This document shows positions 9,662 to 17,901 of a DNA stretch of 64,000 bases, in pieces; the first letter of the stretch is position 1; each line of letters begins with the position of its first letter. The notes below the pieces were generated by a model that saw nothing but the letters and a program-made list of their open reading frames with translations, ran no database searches and was not told the DNA's origin. The translations under genes were made by a program, and so were the position numbers. Origin of the DNA: Mucilaginibacter endophyticus (lineage in GTDB: Bacteria; Bacteroidota; Bacteroidia; Sphingobacteriales; Sphingobacteriaceae); contig NZ_QPCG01000003.1 in the NCBI RefSeq assembly GCF_003351025.1, forward strand, positions 264,355 through 328,354, written 5' to 3'.

Positions 9662-12607
9662 ATGTATCGCGGAAATATCTTTTTTAATATATCCATCCGT
9701 TGGTATGCGCTTTTATGGTGCATAGCGCTTTCGTGCGCTGTCAAAAGTACCTACGCCCAGGATACCTCCGTGATACGCTCCCGCAATTTTGGGATACAAA
9801 ACGAAATATACTTTAACGATTCGCTTTGGTATTTTCATGCAGGCGATTTAACCAGGGCTCAACAAAGTGAAGCCAGTACAACGGGCTGGGATACCCTGCA
9901 TTACACAGCATTTGGAAAAGAAAATGCGCCGCGCGGCTGGCGGGGTGTTGGCTGGTTCGGCTCATGGATCAGGGTTGATACCGATCTGGTCAATAAAAAA
10001 CTATCGCTCCGTATCAATCATGATGGTGCTTCGGAGATCTTTTTAGATGGCAGACCTGTTGGCGGCTACGGAAAGGTTGGCAATTCGGCAAAGGAAATGG
10101 TAGCCATGAGCGCCAGACGGGAACTGATCCCGATTTGGCTTCCCGACACACGCCCGCACCTGATCACTATCCATTATTCTAATTTCTTTGAGGTTTACGC
10201 TAATTTTTATGGCTTTCAAACCTGGATAGGCGACTACAACCAGCTTGCGCCTAAGATACAAACCGCCAATCAGCGTTTTAATTATATGCTGATGTGCGCC
10301 GCGGCACAACTTATTTTAGGGCTTTTGCACCTCTTGTTATTCCTCTTTTACCCCAGGCAAAAACTTAATTTGTATTATGCGCTTTTTGTATTGCTCGTTG
10401 GCATTAACGGCATTGGGATATACTTGTTTTACCGTACAAATACACCTGTAGTACAATATTTTTCACAATCATTAATTGATGAAGGCAAAGTTGTCATGAT
10501 GTGGGCTGCTGTAATGCTGCTTTATATACTTGATTACCGTAAGCCTCCTCTTTGGCGAAGAATAGCCTTAACTACCGTATGCGCGCTATATTTCATAGCC
10601 TATATCTATAAATTTTTAAATCATATTGAATACTGGGTCGATTACTTCGCCCTGGTTTTTCTTATTTGTATGATGGATGGTTTTTGGTCGGTATTTCATC
10701 TCATCAAAAAAAAGCAAAAGGGCGCATGGTTAATAAGCGCGGGGGTAGTAGTAATTATATTACTGTATTATTTTGCCTGGGATGATGTGTTTCACCTGTG
10801 GCCGTACCAACTTAACTCCATGCGCCTATTAGTAATGGCTGTTGGCGAATTGATGTTACCCCTTTGTTTATCGCTTTACCTGGCACTCAACTTTGCCCGG
10901 ACTAACGAAAGCCTAACTGCAAAACTATTTGAGGTAGAAACGCTATCGGCCCTGGCACTTGCCCAGGAAACCGAAAAAAGGGAATTAATAGCCGGCGAAG
11001 CTAAACGCCTTGAGGAGCTTGTTCGGCAACGTACCGCCGAGCTCAGGGAGCAAGCCGATAAACTGCGCACGATGGACCTGGTAAAATCGCGCTTTTTCAC
11101 CAACATAACTCATGAGTTTAAAACGCCTTTAACGCTCATCATCAACCCGGCAAAAGAGCTAATAGCCGAAACTGTAGACGAAAACGTTCAACGATATAGC
11201 CGCCTTATCCTTAACAACGCATCGCGCCTGTTGCAACTCATTAACCAATTACTGGATTTGAGCCGGCTTGAAAATGGATCGATGGAAGTGAACCGTGCTC
11301 CTCTTGACCTGGTAGCGCTCATCAGGATGCATATCCTTTCGTACGAGTCGCTAATAAAACAAAAGGAGATCTCCCTACACTTTACATCATACTGGGACAA
11401 GCTTTGGATACTTGGCGACCGGGATAAGCTTGACGCTATTGTGATCAACCTAATATCAAATGCATTAAAGTTTACGGATAAAGGTAAGGTAGAAATTGTT
11501 TTGCAACAGGACGATGAACTACCGGGAGAGAACTTCTCCTTTACCATAAAGGATACAGGACAAGGCATACCGTCAGGAAAACTACCTTATGTTTTCGACC
11601 GCTTTTATCAGGTCGATCCTTCTGATACCCGCTCTGCCGAAGGAACAGGTATAGGCCTGGCGGTTACAAAAGAACTGGTGGAGTTGATGCGCGGACAGAT
11701 CCGGATAGAAAGCGAAGCAGATTTATTTACTGAAGTGCTTATCACCATGCCTTACCAGGTTGCAAATGCCGCATCAGAACATATACTGGAGATCCTGCCT
11801 GCCGGAGTTAGCCCATCTGTTACCGTTCATGAACAGGCAACCGATGTCGGCGAAGATAAACCATTGGTATTGCTCATAGAAGACCACCAGGAACTCAGGG
11901 ATTTTATCCAACAATCCTTAAAAGATAATTACCGGATATTAACCGCCACGGACGGTAAGGAAGGGATAGCTTTTGCCATGGAGCATATCCCCAACCTCAT
12001 CATTACCGACCTGATGATGCCGCATGTAGATGGTTACGAGGTTAGCTCAACACTCAAAAAGGATGTAAAAACCAGTCATATTCCTATTATCATCCTAACG
12101 GCAAAGGCCGATACGGATAGCAGGATCCAGGGGATTGAAACAGGTGCGGATGCATACCTGGCCAAACCCTTTGAAAAAAGGGAACTGTTTGCTCTAATGG
12201 AAAACCTGATCACTGTGCGAAACCAATTACGGGAACACTACAGCAAGCAGGATCTGTGGTTCAGCAACGCGCTTTCTATGCCATCGATAGAACGGGATTT
12301 TATAACCCGTGTGCGCAGCGCTGTCGAAAGCCATTTAAACGAAGAAGGCTACAGCGCCGATCAGCTTGCCCGCGATATGGGATTAAGCCGCACGCAACTG
12401 CATCGTAAATTAAAAGGCCTCATCAACCAGTCGCCCGGCGAGTTGATTCGTATTGTAAGGCTGCAATATGCCCATGACCTGCTCCAGCGACGTGTTGCTA
12501 CCATAGCCGAAGTCGCCTATATGGTTGGTTTCGGTAGCCCCGCAAGCTTTTCGGCAAGCTTTTCCCGTCATTTTGGTTTTGCTCCCAAAACCGTCCCGGC
12601 TATATAG
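9662..12607 (+). CDS. Hybrid two-component sensor/regulator with 7TM core and AraC output
   Basis: One-protein signalling system of 981 residues. In order: signal peptide (about 1-32); an extracytoplasmic jelly-roll-like domain (about 40-200, with WYFHAGDL, FGSWIRVDT, ASEIFLDGRPVGGYG) that resembles the sugar-binding domain of GH2 enzymes; a 7TM block (about 208-410, starting YMLMCAAAQLILGLLHLLL) of 7TMR-DISM type; a coiled coil (about 420-465); HisKA with phospho-acceptor His484 in FFTNITHEFKTPL; HATPase_c (NLISNALKF, GTGIGLAV); a receiver with Asp783 in IITDLMMPH and the Lys of LAKPF; and an AraC HTH at the C-terminus. It differs from classical HTCS proteins, which have two-bladed propeller sensors. 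Location next to the GH127/GH146 pair suggests it controls them or the operon downstream. Confidence 0.9.
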   Translation: MYRGNIFFNISIRWYALLWCIALSCAVKSTYAQDTSVIRSRNFGIQNEIYFNDSLWYFHAGDLTRAQQSEASTTGWDTLHYTAFGKENAPRGWRGVGWFGSWIRVDTDLVNKKLSLRINHDGASEIFLDGRPVGGYGKVGNSAKEMVAMSARRELIPIWLPDTRPHLITIHYSNFFEVYANFYGFQTWIGDYNQLAPKIQTANQRFNYMLMCAAAQLILGLLHLLLFLFYPRQKLNLYYALFVLLVGINGIGIYLFYRTNTPVVQYFSQSLIDEGKVVMMWAAVMLLYILDYRKPPLWRRIALTTVCALYFIAYIYKFLNHIEYWVDYFALVFLICMMDGFWSVFHLIKKKQKGAWLISAGVVVIILLYYFAWDDVFHLWPYQLNSMRLLVMAVGELMLPLCLSLYLALNFARTNESLTAKLFEVETLSALALAQETEKRELIAGEAKRLEELVRQRTAELREQADKLRTMDLVKSRFFTNITHEFKTPLTLIINPAKELIAETVDENVQRYSRLILNNASRLLQLINQLLDLSRLENGSMEVNRAPLDLVALIRMHILSYESLIKQKEISLHFTSYWDKLWILGDRDKLDAIVINLISNALKFTDKGKVEIVLQQDDELPGENFSFTIKDTGQGIPSGKLPYVFDRFYQVDPSDTRSAEGTGIGLAVTKELVELMRGQIRIESEADLFTEVLITMPYQVANAASEHILEILPAGVSPSVTVHEQATDVGEDKPLVLLIEDHQELRDFIQQSLKDNYRILTATDGKEGIAFAMEHIPNLIITDLMMPHVDGYEVSSTLKKDVKTSHIPIIILTAKADTDSRIQGIETGADAYLAKPFEKRELFALMENLITVRNQLREHYSKQDLWFSNALSMPSIERDFITRVRSAVESHLNEEGYSADQLARDMGLSRTQLHRKLKGLINQSPGELIRIVRLQYAHDLLQRRVATIAEVAYMVGFGSPASFSASFSRHFGFAPKTVPAI

Positions 12608-12825
12608 TTTTAATTAAAAATTGAAATTATATAGCGCTCACTCTTAAGTTTTGATGTACAGTTTAAAAAAATGCAACAAACTCGAAAGCATTTGCAACAA
12701 ACTCAAAAGTGATTACCGGCCGTCGGGCGTTTATTTGCGAAGTGTATTTCCCCCTGGTACATCGATATCCGATCATCTTTATATGACCGGGATAATCATA
12801 AATAAACAACAAACCGATAGCCTAT
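12608..12825 (+). promoter_or_regulatory. Intergenic region with a 17-bp direct repeat, candidate operator
   Basis: Two copies of TGCAACAAACTCnAAAG lie at 12672-12688 and 12693-12709, with one mismatch and a 21-base period, so they sit on the same face of the helix. A TTTG at 12734-12737 follows but no good TAnnTTTG partner was found. Tandem sites with this period suit AraC-type dimers, such as the output domain of the sensor ending at 12607, acting on the lipoprotein gene at 12826. Confidence 0.5.
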
Positions 12826-13731
12826 ATGAAACAAATCAAACCAGGAATGTATTTCCTCGCGGCTTGCGCCGTATTCATCTTCAGTAATTGCCGTAAACCA
12901 AAAGATATAAAAACCCCTACTGTAGATCCCAATATCGTGAATGCGATGTACCCTGCTAAGGTATCTTTTTACGATGGTGGTCAATCCGCTTATCCACGGG
13001 TTTACACCTATACATATGACAAAGACAATCACCTTATTAAATACGGAAAAGATAGTCTTGTAACCTGGGAAATTAACGCGCACCAGGTTGGCGAAACCGT
13101 TTTTGATTATCCAAACACCATATCCGGCAACACGTATTCGTACGGGTTGGTTAACCTGAACCAAACACCGGGAGCAGTGGATATCTATACCGGACTGCCT
13201 ACGCAGGTATCTATAGATTTCTTTTACAAAGACCTGAAATTTGGCACTACGCGCAGCAGTGCAGCCGGCTTGTGGCAGTTTGAAAACAATGGCACCCATA
13301 TAATTAAAGCCCTTTCATCCGATGGAGGAGGAAGAAATTTTAACTATTTCTATGATAAAGACGGTAACCTGTCGGGCATGTCATTTGTATCCCTTACCGG
13401 CCCACGAGCAGGTGCCGAGTATTACCGGTTTACAATTAAATCGCTTGATGATAAATCGTCACCATTTTCATCAGTGAAGGGCTTTGGCACCATTTCATAC
13501 CCGCAATCATATTTTATTGACTACGCACAGGCGTTTTGCAAAAAGAACCCGATACAAATTGTAGGCGAACGTTATGATGCAACTAAAAACGCCTTTGTAA
13601 TTGATGAGCAGGACGATTTTACCTATCAATACAATGACAAAGGTTATCCTACACAAATTGCTGTAAGCATGACTTATTTTGAAGCCACTACAACACATTA
13701 CATCCGAACCTACAACTATACTTACAAGTAA
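12826..13731 (+). CDS. Hypothetical lipoprotein with YD-like repeat text
   Basis: A 301-residue protein of unknown function. It begins with a lipoprotein signal peptide whose lipobox ends FSNC (Cys about 23), followed by RKPKDIKTP, so it should be anchored in a membrane facing the periplasm or surface. The body has repeated short strands such as YTYTYDKDNHLIKYG, NYFYDKDGNLSGMSF and FTYQYNDKGYPTQIA, a YD-repeat-like pattern seen in secreted beta-rich proteins of Bacteroidota. No catalytic motif was recognised. It heads a possible operon with the three genes that follow, after an 86-base gap. Confidence 0.75.
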   Translation: MKQIKPGMYFLAACAVFIFSNCRKPKDIKTPTVDPNIVNAMYPAKVSFYDGGQSAYPRVYTYTYDKDNHLIKYGKDSLVTWEINAHQVGETVFDYPNTISGNTYSYGLVNLNQTPGAVDIYTGLPTQVSIDFFYKDLKFGTTRSSAAGLWQFENNGTHIIKALSSDGGGRNFNYFYDKDGNLSGMSFVSLTGPRAGAEYYRFTIKSLDDKSSPFSSVKGFGTISYPQSYFIDYAQAFCKKNPIQIVGERYDATKNAFVIDEQDDFTYQYNDKGYPTQIAVSMTYFEATTTHYIRTYNYTYK

Positions 13732-13817
13732 CAGTTCCGACAAAGAACAAATAACATAAAATATTGATCTACATTGCTTTATGCATAAAAATCCATATAT
13801 AGCCAACTCAAAACATC

Positions 13818-14423
13818 ATGAAATATTTATTCAATATCTGCTTAGTATTATTGATAACGTTTCTGGGCACCACATCTTTTGCGCAGGCCAAAAATGACAT
13901 GGCCGAGCTTTCAAAAACCAATGCCAACCATCAAATATTGGCACAGGTTACAGGCGAATGGGCATTCACCGGAAAACACACTTTTGCAGGAGGTAAACAC
14001 AAGCCCATAGAATTTGCGGGAACCATGATTGGAAAAGATATATGGGACGGCAGGTATTTCACAACCGAAGTAACCGGACAGGATATCCCCATGCCATGGT
14101 CGGATGGAAAGCTTGTTACCCTGCATGAAACGATGCTACTGGGCTATGATAACGTTAAAAAGATGTTTGTAGCCTCCTATATCAACAATGAGTTTGAAAC
14201 AGGAATCATTGCCTTAGAGGGAACTTATGACGACGCAAAAAAGGTGATCACCTATGACGGAGAAACACAATCGTCGCCTCAACCTAACATGTCAGCAGGA
14301 ACAATGCGAAAATTTCATGCGCTTCTGAAATTTATTGATAGCGATCATTATGAGCTTGAGTGGCATGAAAGCGCTGGCAGAAATGAGCTGTTTAATACTA
14401 TACTGAATTTTACCAGGAAATAA
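13818..14423 (+). CDS. DUF1579-like exported protein
   Basis: A 201-residue protein with a signal peptide (about 1-23, ending TTSFAQ) and a lipocalin-like DUF1579 body: LAQVTGEWAFTGKHTF near the start, a central GTMIGKDIWDGRYFTTEV, then LLGYDNVKKMFVASYINN and a C-terminal HYELEWHESAG. The family's function is not established; the fold is a small beta barrel that may bind a hydrophobic ligand. The gene is 19 bases upstream of the cupin gene and probably co-transcribed with it. Confidence 0.7.
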   Translation: MKYLFNICLVLLITFLGTTSFAQAKNDMAELSKTNANHQILAQVTGEWAFTGKHTFAGGKHKPIEFAGTMIGKDIWDGRYFTTEVTGQDIPMPWSDGKLVTLHETMLLGYDNVKKMFVASYINNEFETGIIALEGTYDDAKKVITYDGETQSSPQPNMSAGTMRKFHALLKFIDSDHYELEWHESAGRNELFNTILNFTRK

Positions 14424-14442
14424 TAAATATAGACTATCTCAT

Positions 14443-15024
14443 ATGAAACGAGGTTCTTTTGTACACACTTTAATAGGTGCAACAGCACTTTTGGCTATGC
14501 CCTTTGAAGGAATTGCCAAAGGCCTATCTAAAATCAGGGAAAAGAAAGGCTACAAAACTGATTCGGGTGCCGACCGGGTTCAAAAACCGATGCACCTGTT
14601 TGAAGGAGATACTTTTTACACCAAGATATCAACTGCAGATACTGATGGCGACTTGTATGTTTATGAATCAACCAGGGTTAAAAAAGGCGGCCCAAACCTG
14701 CACGTGCATTATGAGCAGGATGAATGGTGGTATATTTTGGAGGGTGAATTTCAAATTAAAGTAGGCGACCAACTCTTTCACGCCAAACCTGGCGATAGTG
14801 TATTTGGCCCCCGGGGTGTGCCGCATACATTTACCAAAATAGGCGACTATGGCCCCGCAAAAATGCTGATCACGTTTCAACCTGCCGGTAAAATGGAGGC
14901 TTGCTTCCAGGCGCTCAGCGACGGGCAGATGAAGGGTAAAACAGAAACCGAACTTGATGAATTCAGGAAGCAGCACGGCTTTGAACGGGTTGGCCCTCCA
15001 CTTGATTATTTTAAAAAATTTTGA
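14443..15024 (+). CDS. Cupin-domain protein
   Basis: A 193-residue single-domain cupin. The two conserved motifs are visible: LHVHYEQDEWWYILEGEFQI (about residues 86-105), supplying metal-binding His-X-His and a Glu, and PGDSVFGPRGVPHTF (about 120-134), supplying the last His. The N-terminus (FVHTLIGATALLAMPFEGIAKG) looks like a Tat- or Sec-style leader without a clear twin arginine, so export is possible but not sure. Enzymatic role is unknown; related proteins include quercetinase-like dioxygenases and sugar-binding cupins. It lies between the DUF1579 and membrane-protein genes. Confidence 0.75.
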   Translation: MKRGSFVHTLIGATALLAMPFEGIAKGLSKIREKKGYKTDSGADRVQKPMHLFEGDTFYTKISTADTDGDLYVYESTRVKKGGPNLHVHYEQDEWWYILEGEFQIKVGDQLFHAKPGDSVFGPRGVPHTFTKIGDYGPAKMLITFQPAGKMEACFQALSDGQMKGKTETELDEFRKQHGFERVGPPLDYFKKF

Positions 15025-15078
15025 TCAAGCTAAACTTGCCACAAAGAAACTTTCACTAAATCAAATTATTTATAGCCA

Positions 15079-15948
15079 ATGCTAACAACAAAACCTTTAG
15101 AAGATACAAATCCACTCGCTTTTAAACAAAAGCTCGGACTAGTTTACCTGTGCCTTGTACCTTTAATTGTTGTTGTTATAGGTTTTGGTGTAGGCCACGT
15201 GAGCTATAAAATTTATTTGCCGGTTTGGATTTTTAACGCCTGTTTAATGGTAACAGCAGCTTGGAGCCTTGGCGGTCACCAATTTAAAAGCAGTAACCGG
15301 AGCATAAAACAACAGGCCGCCGCGGCTTTATTATTGTTTATACCATGGCTGCTGTTTTCCATTTTCGCGGGTATGGGGCCGCCGCCGGCTACATTGCAGG
15401 GCTGGGTTAATACTGCTGCCGAGCAGCAGATACGGTTTACTATATTAATTGTTGGCGGTATATCATTGGTGCTTGGCTCTGCTTTGTTAAAAGTAAAATT
15501 ACAGGCCGCGGGCGAAAACCTGTATTCGGTAATGGCCTCGGCAGCTATCAACCTTGCAGTGCCGCTCTTTATCATCAACATGGCTTTTTGGGGGTATTTC
15601 CTAACAGACGCATTCCGGGTTTTTGTACAATTAAATGTTTCAAAACGCCCCGATTTATATGGGCCTATAAAAAGCTTATTTTACGTTATCAGTATAGCGG
15701 AAGTATTATTGATGTACCTCGGTACAGTATTTTTTGCTGTTTCGCTCAAAATTACCGGGCTTTTTAACCCGGTGACGTGCCGGTATTATATTTTTTTCGG
15801 TTTAGCCGGCATGGTGCTGGTTGTATTACCACCCAACTGGCCAGAGCCATTCGGCACCGTTGGTTATCTTGTTGCTATACCGGCTATTTCTTTCATCATG
15901 CCTTATTTGATTGGGGTTCACCTATTAAAGAAAATAAAAACAACTTAA
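15079..15948 (+). CDS. Polytopic membrane protein of unknown function
   Basis: A 289-residue hydrophobic protein with about eight predicted membrane segments, for example LVYLCLVPLIVVVIGFGVG, AAAALLLFIPWLLFSIFAG, AINLAVPLFIINMAFWGYFL and LVAIPAISFIMPYLIGVHLL. No transporter or enzyme signature was recognised. It is the last gene of the rightward group from 12826, 54 bases after the cupin gene, and is followed by a strong bidirectional hairpin. Confidence 0.7.
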   Translation: MLTTKPLEDTNPLAFKQKLGLVYLCLVPLIVVVIGFGVGHVSYKIYLPVWIFNACLMVTAAWSLGGHQFKSSNRSIKQQAAAALLLFIPWLLFSIFAGMGPPPATLQGWVNTAAEQQIRFTILIVGGISLVLGSALLKVKLQAAGENLYSVMASAAINLAVPLFIINMAFWGYFLTDAFRVFVQLNVSKRPDLYGPIKSLFYVISIAEVLLMYLGTVFFAVSLKITGLFNPVTCRYYIFFGLAGMVLVVLPPNWPEPFGTVGYLVAIPAISFIMPYLIGVHLLKKIKTT

Positions 15949-15953
15949 GAACA

Positions 15954-15990
15954 AAAAACGGATGTCGCTTTTAAAGCAACATCCGTTTTT
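15954..15990. terminator. Bidirectional rho-independent terminator
   Basis: Perfect 12-base stem AAAAACGGATGT (15954-15965) and ACATCCGTTTTT (15979-15990) with a 13-base loop. The A and T tracts flank the GC core on both sides, so it can end both the rightward membrane-protein operon and the leftward GH operon, whose last stop is at 16015. Confidence 0.88.
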
Positions 15991-16014
15991 ATCGGATTTA
16001 TGAATATCTAAAAG

Positions 16015-17853
16015 CTATTTCGCTAAAACATCTAAAATAGGATGATCAATAGCATTTAACGTATTTTGTGATGATTTGATCAATTCAAGTACAGTAATTT
16101 CATTATCGCCTTTCTTTAACCATTCAACAGGCACATAAACAGTTTGCTGCGGGCCGTAATACCAGTAGCGGCCCAAGTTATGACCATTTATCCAAACAAT
16201 GCCTTTACCCCATTTGCTCATATCAAGATAAGTATCCGCTAATTTATCAATCTTGAAAATGGCTTTCTTTAACTGAGGCGCGCTATTGGCTGTAACCTTT
16301 TTAACTGCCGGATTTGCCTTCACTTTGTTAATATCATCAAAAGGCAATGAATACATTTTCCAGTCTTTAACCTCTGCTCCTGCAAAAAGCACTTTCTCGG
16401 TAATACCTTTTTTGTTTTTAAGCAGGTATGGACCAAAGTTGATACGACCAAGGTTTTCAACCAAAATATCCAGCGTTACTTTTCCTTTAGGAAGGGTAAT
16501 CATCAGGCTGTCCTGATATTTGCGCCTGTCAACAATCCCTACACGTTTGCCGTTTACATAAACTATACCATAGTCGCGCAGATCTTTAAGTTTAAGCAAG
16601 CCCGATTTGCCGCCATTAATGGTTGTACGGTACAGTACAAAACCGTAAGCCTGGTTCAGGTCTTCGAAAGTAAGCGGCGTGCTGTTGATCTTTGAAGTCG
16701 GCAGCACATCAAACAAACTGGTTGATTTAGTGAAATTAATTGCAGGAAGGCTCATGGCCGGTTTAGCTGCCGGAACTTCGGGCAGGGTTACACCCGCAGG
16801 CAGGTGTTTACTGATCACAGCCCGGAATTTCATGAATTTATCGGTAGCATTACCTGCCTCGTCAAGCGGCGCGTCATAGTCATAGCTGCTGATCTGGGGT
16901 TCGTACGGGTTTTGATCGTTGTAGTTTGCGCCATTCATGAAAGCGCGTGTAGTACCGCCATGAAACATATACATGTTGATAGAAATACCGGCTGCCAATA
17001 CCGAATCAAGTTTCGGAACATATTTATCTGCCGGGATGGTGTGGTGCGCGGTGCCCCACCAATCAAACCAGGCAGGATACCACTCGGCGATAAAGTATGG
17101 GCCTTTGCCATTATAATTCTCACCAATCAGCTTTTTAACTTTTGCCACATCATCAACGCCATTGATGGCAGGCAGCAAGCCCGGTAAATGCCCATCTTTA
17201 ATAGCAGGCTCCGGATCGCAGGTATAAAGCTGGCAATCAAATCCGGCATCGATGAACATTTTGCGGTTAAGGGCCAGATAATCTTTATCACTACCGTACG
17301 AGCCGTATTCATTTTCTATCTGTACCATCAAAATATTGCCGCCATGGTTCACCAATAACGGAGATAATTGCTTGCCAACCTCTGTAAGATATTTTTTGTA
17401 AGCTTCCAGGTACTTAGGTTCCTTGCTGCGTACTACCAAGCCTTGCTCTTTCTCAAGCCAGTAAGGGTAGCCACCAAACTCCCATTCGGCACATACATAA
17501 GGGCTAGGGCGTAATATCACCCAAAGACCTTCCTCTTTGGCTATCTTCACAAACTCGGCTATATCATGGTTGCCCGTAAAATCATAGTGCCCTTTTTGCG
17601 GTTCGTGCACATTCCAGAAAACGTAGGTACCAATGGTATTTAAACCCATAGCCTTAGCCATTTTCATACGCTGGCGCCAGGCCTCGCGCGGAACGCGGGT
17701 ATAATGCATTTCGCCCGAGATGATCTGCAAAGGCTTACCATCCAACAAAAATGTGGTATCGCCAAGGGCGAAAGTGTGTTTAGTAGTTTGCGCCTGCAAC
17801 CTTGAGGATGCAAACAGAATAACAAAGAGGAAGAATAATTTTATAAGCTTCAT
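16015..17853 (-). CDS. GH35 beta-galactosidase
   Basis: Secreted exo-beta-galactosidase that removes terminal beta-D-galactose. The 612-residue protein has a signal peptide (about 1-22, ending LQAQ) and an N-terminal TIM barrel of family GH35: GEMHYTRVPREAWRQRM and GLNTIGTYVFWNVHEP at the start, acid/base Glu182 in VQIENEYGSYG, and nucleophile Glu257 in FIAEWYPAWFDWWG. The C-terminal half forms beta-sandwich domains (about 370-612, with WGKGIVWINGHNLGRYWYYGP). It is the last gene of the leftward locus, 48 bases after the GH2 gene. The presence of both GH35 and GH2 suggests a substrate with several galactosyl linkages. Confidence 0.93.
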   Translation of the reverse strand: MKLIKLFFLFVILFASSRLQAQTTKHTFALGDTTFLLDGKPLQIISGEMHYTRVPREAWRQRMKMAKAMGLNTIGTYVFWNVHEPQKGHYDFTGNHDIAEFVKIAKEEGLWVILRPSPYVCAEWEFGGYPYWLEKEQGLVVRSKEPKYLEAYKKYLTEVGKQLSPLLVNHGGNILMVQIENEYGSYGSDKDYLALNRKMFIDAGFDCQLYTCDPEPAIKDGHLPGLLPAINGVDDVAKVKKLIGENYNGKGPYFIAEWYPAWFDWWGTAHHTIPADKYVPKLDSVLAAGISINMYMFHGGTTRAFMNGANYNDQNPYEPQISSYDYDAPLDEAGNATDKFMKFRAVISKHLPAGVTLPEVPAAKPAMSLPAINFTKSTSLFDVLPTSKINSTPLTFEDLNQAYGFVLYRTTINGGKSGLLKLKDLRDYGIVYVNGKRVGIVDRRKYQDSLMITLPKGKVTLDILVENLGRINFGPYLLKNKKGITEKVLFAGAEVKDWKMYSLPFDDINKVKANPAVKKVTANSAPQLKKAIFKIDKLADTYLDMSKWGKGIVWINGHNLGRYWYYGPQQTVYVPVEWLKKGDNEITVLELIKSSQNTLNAIDHPILDVLAK

Positions 17854-17901
17854 AAATTGAAAAATGCAGGATTTCTAATTCTTATCGATGATTTTGGGTG
17901 A

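Noticed and set aside
12796..13299. 167-codon minus-strand frame opposite the lipoprotein gene
   Set aside because: The plus-strand gene has a proper lipoprotein signal and context; the minus frame is a shadow.
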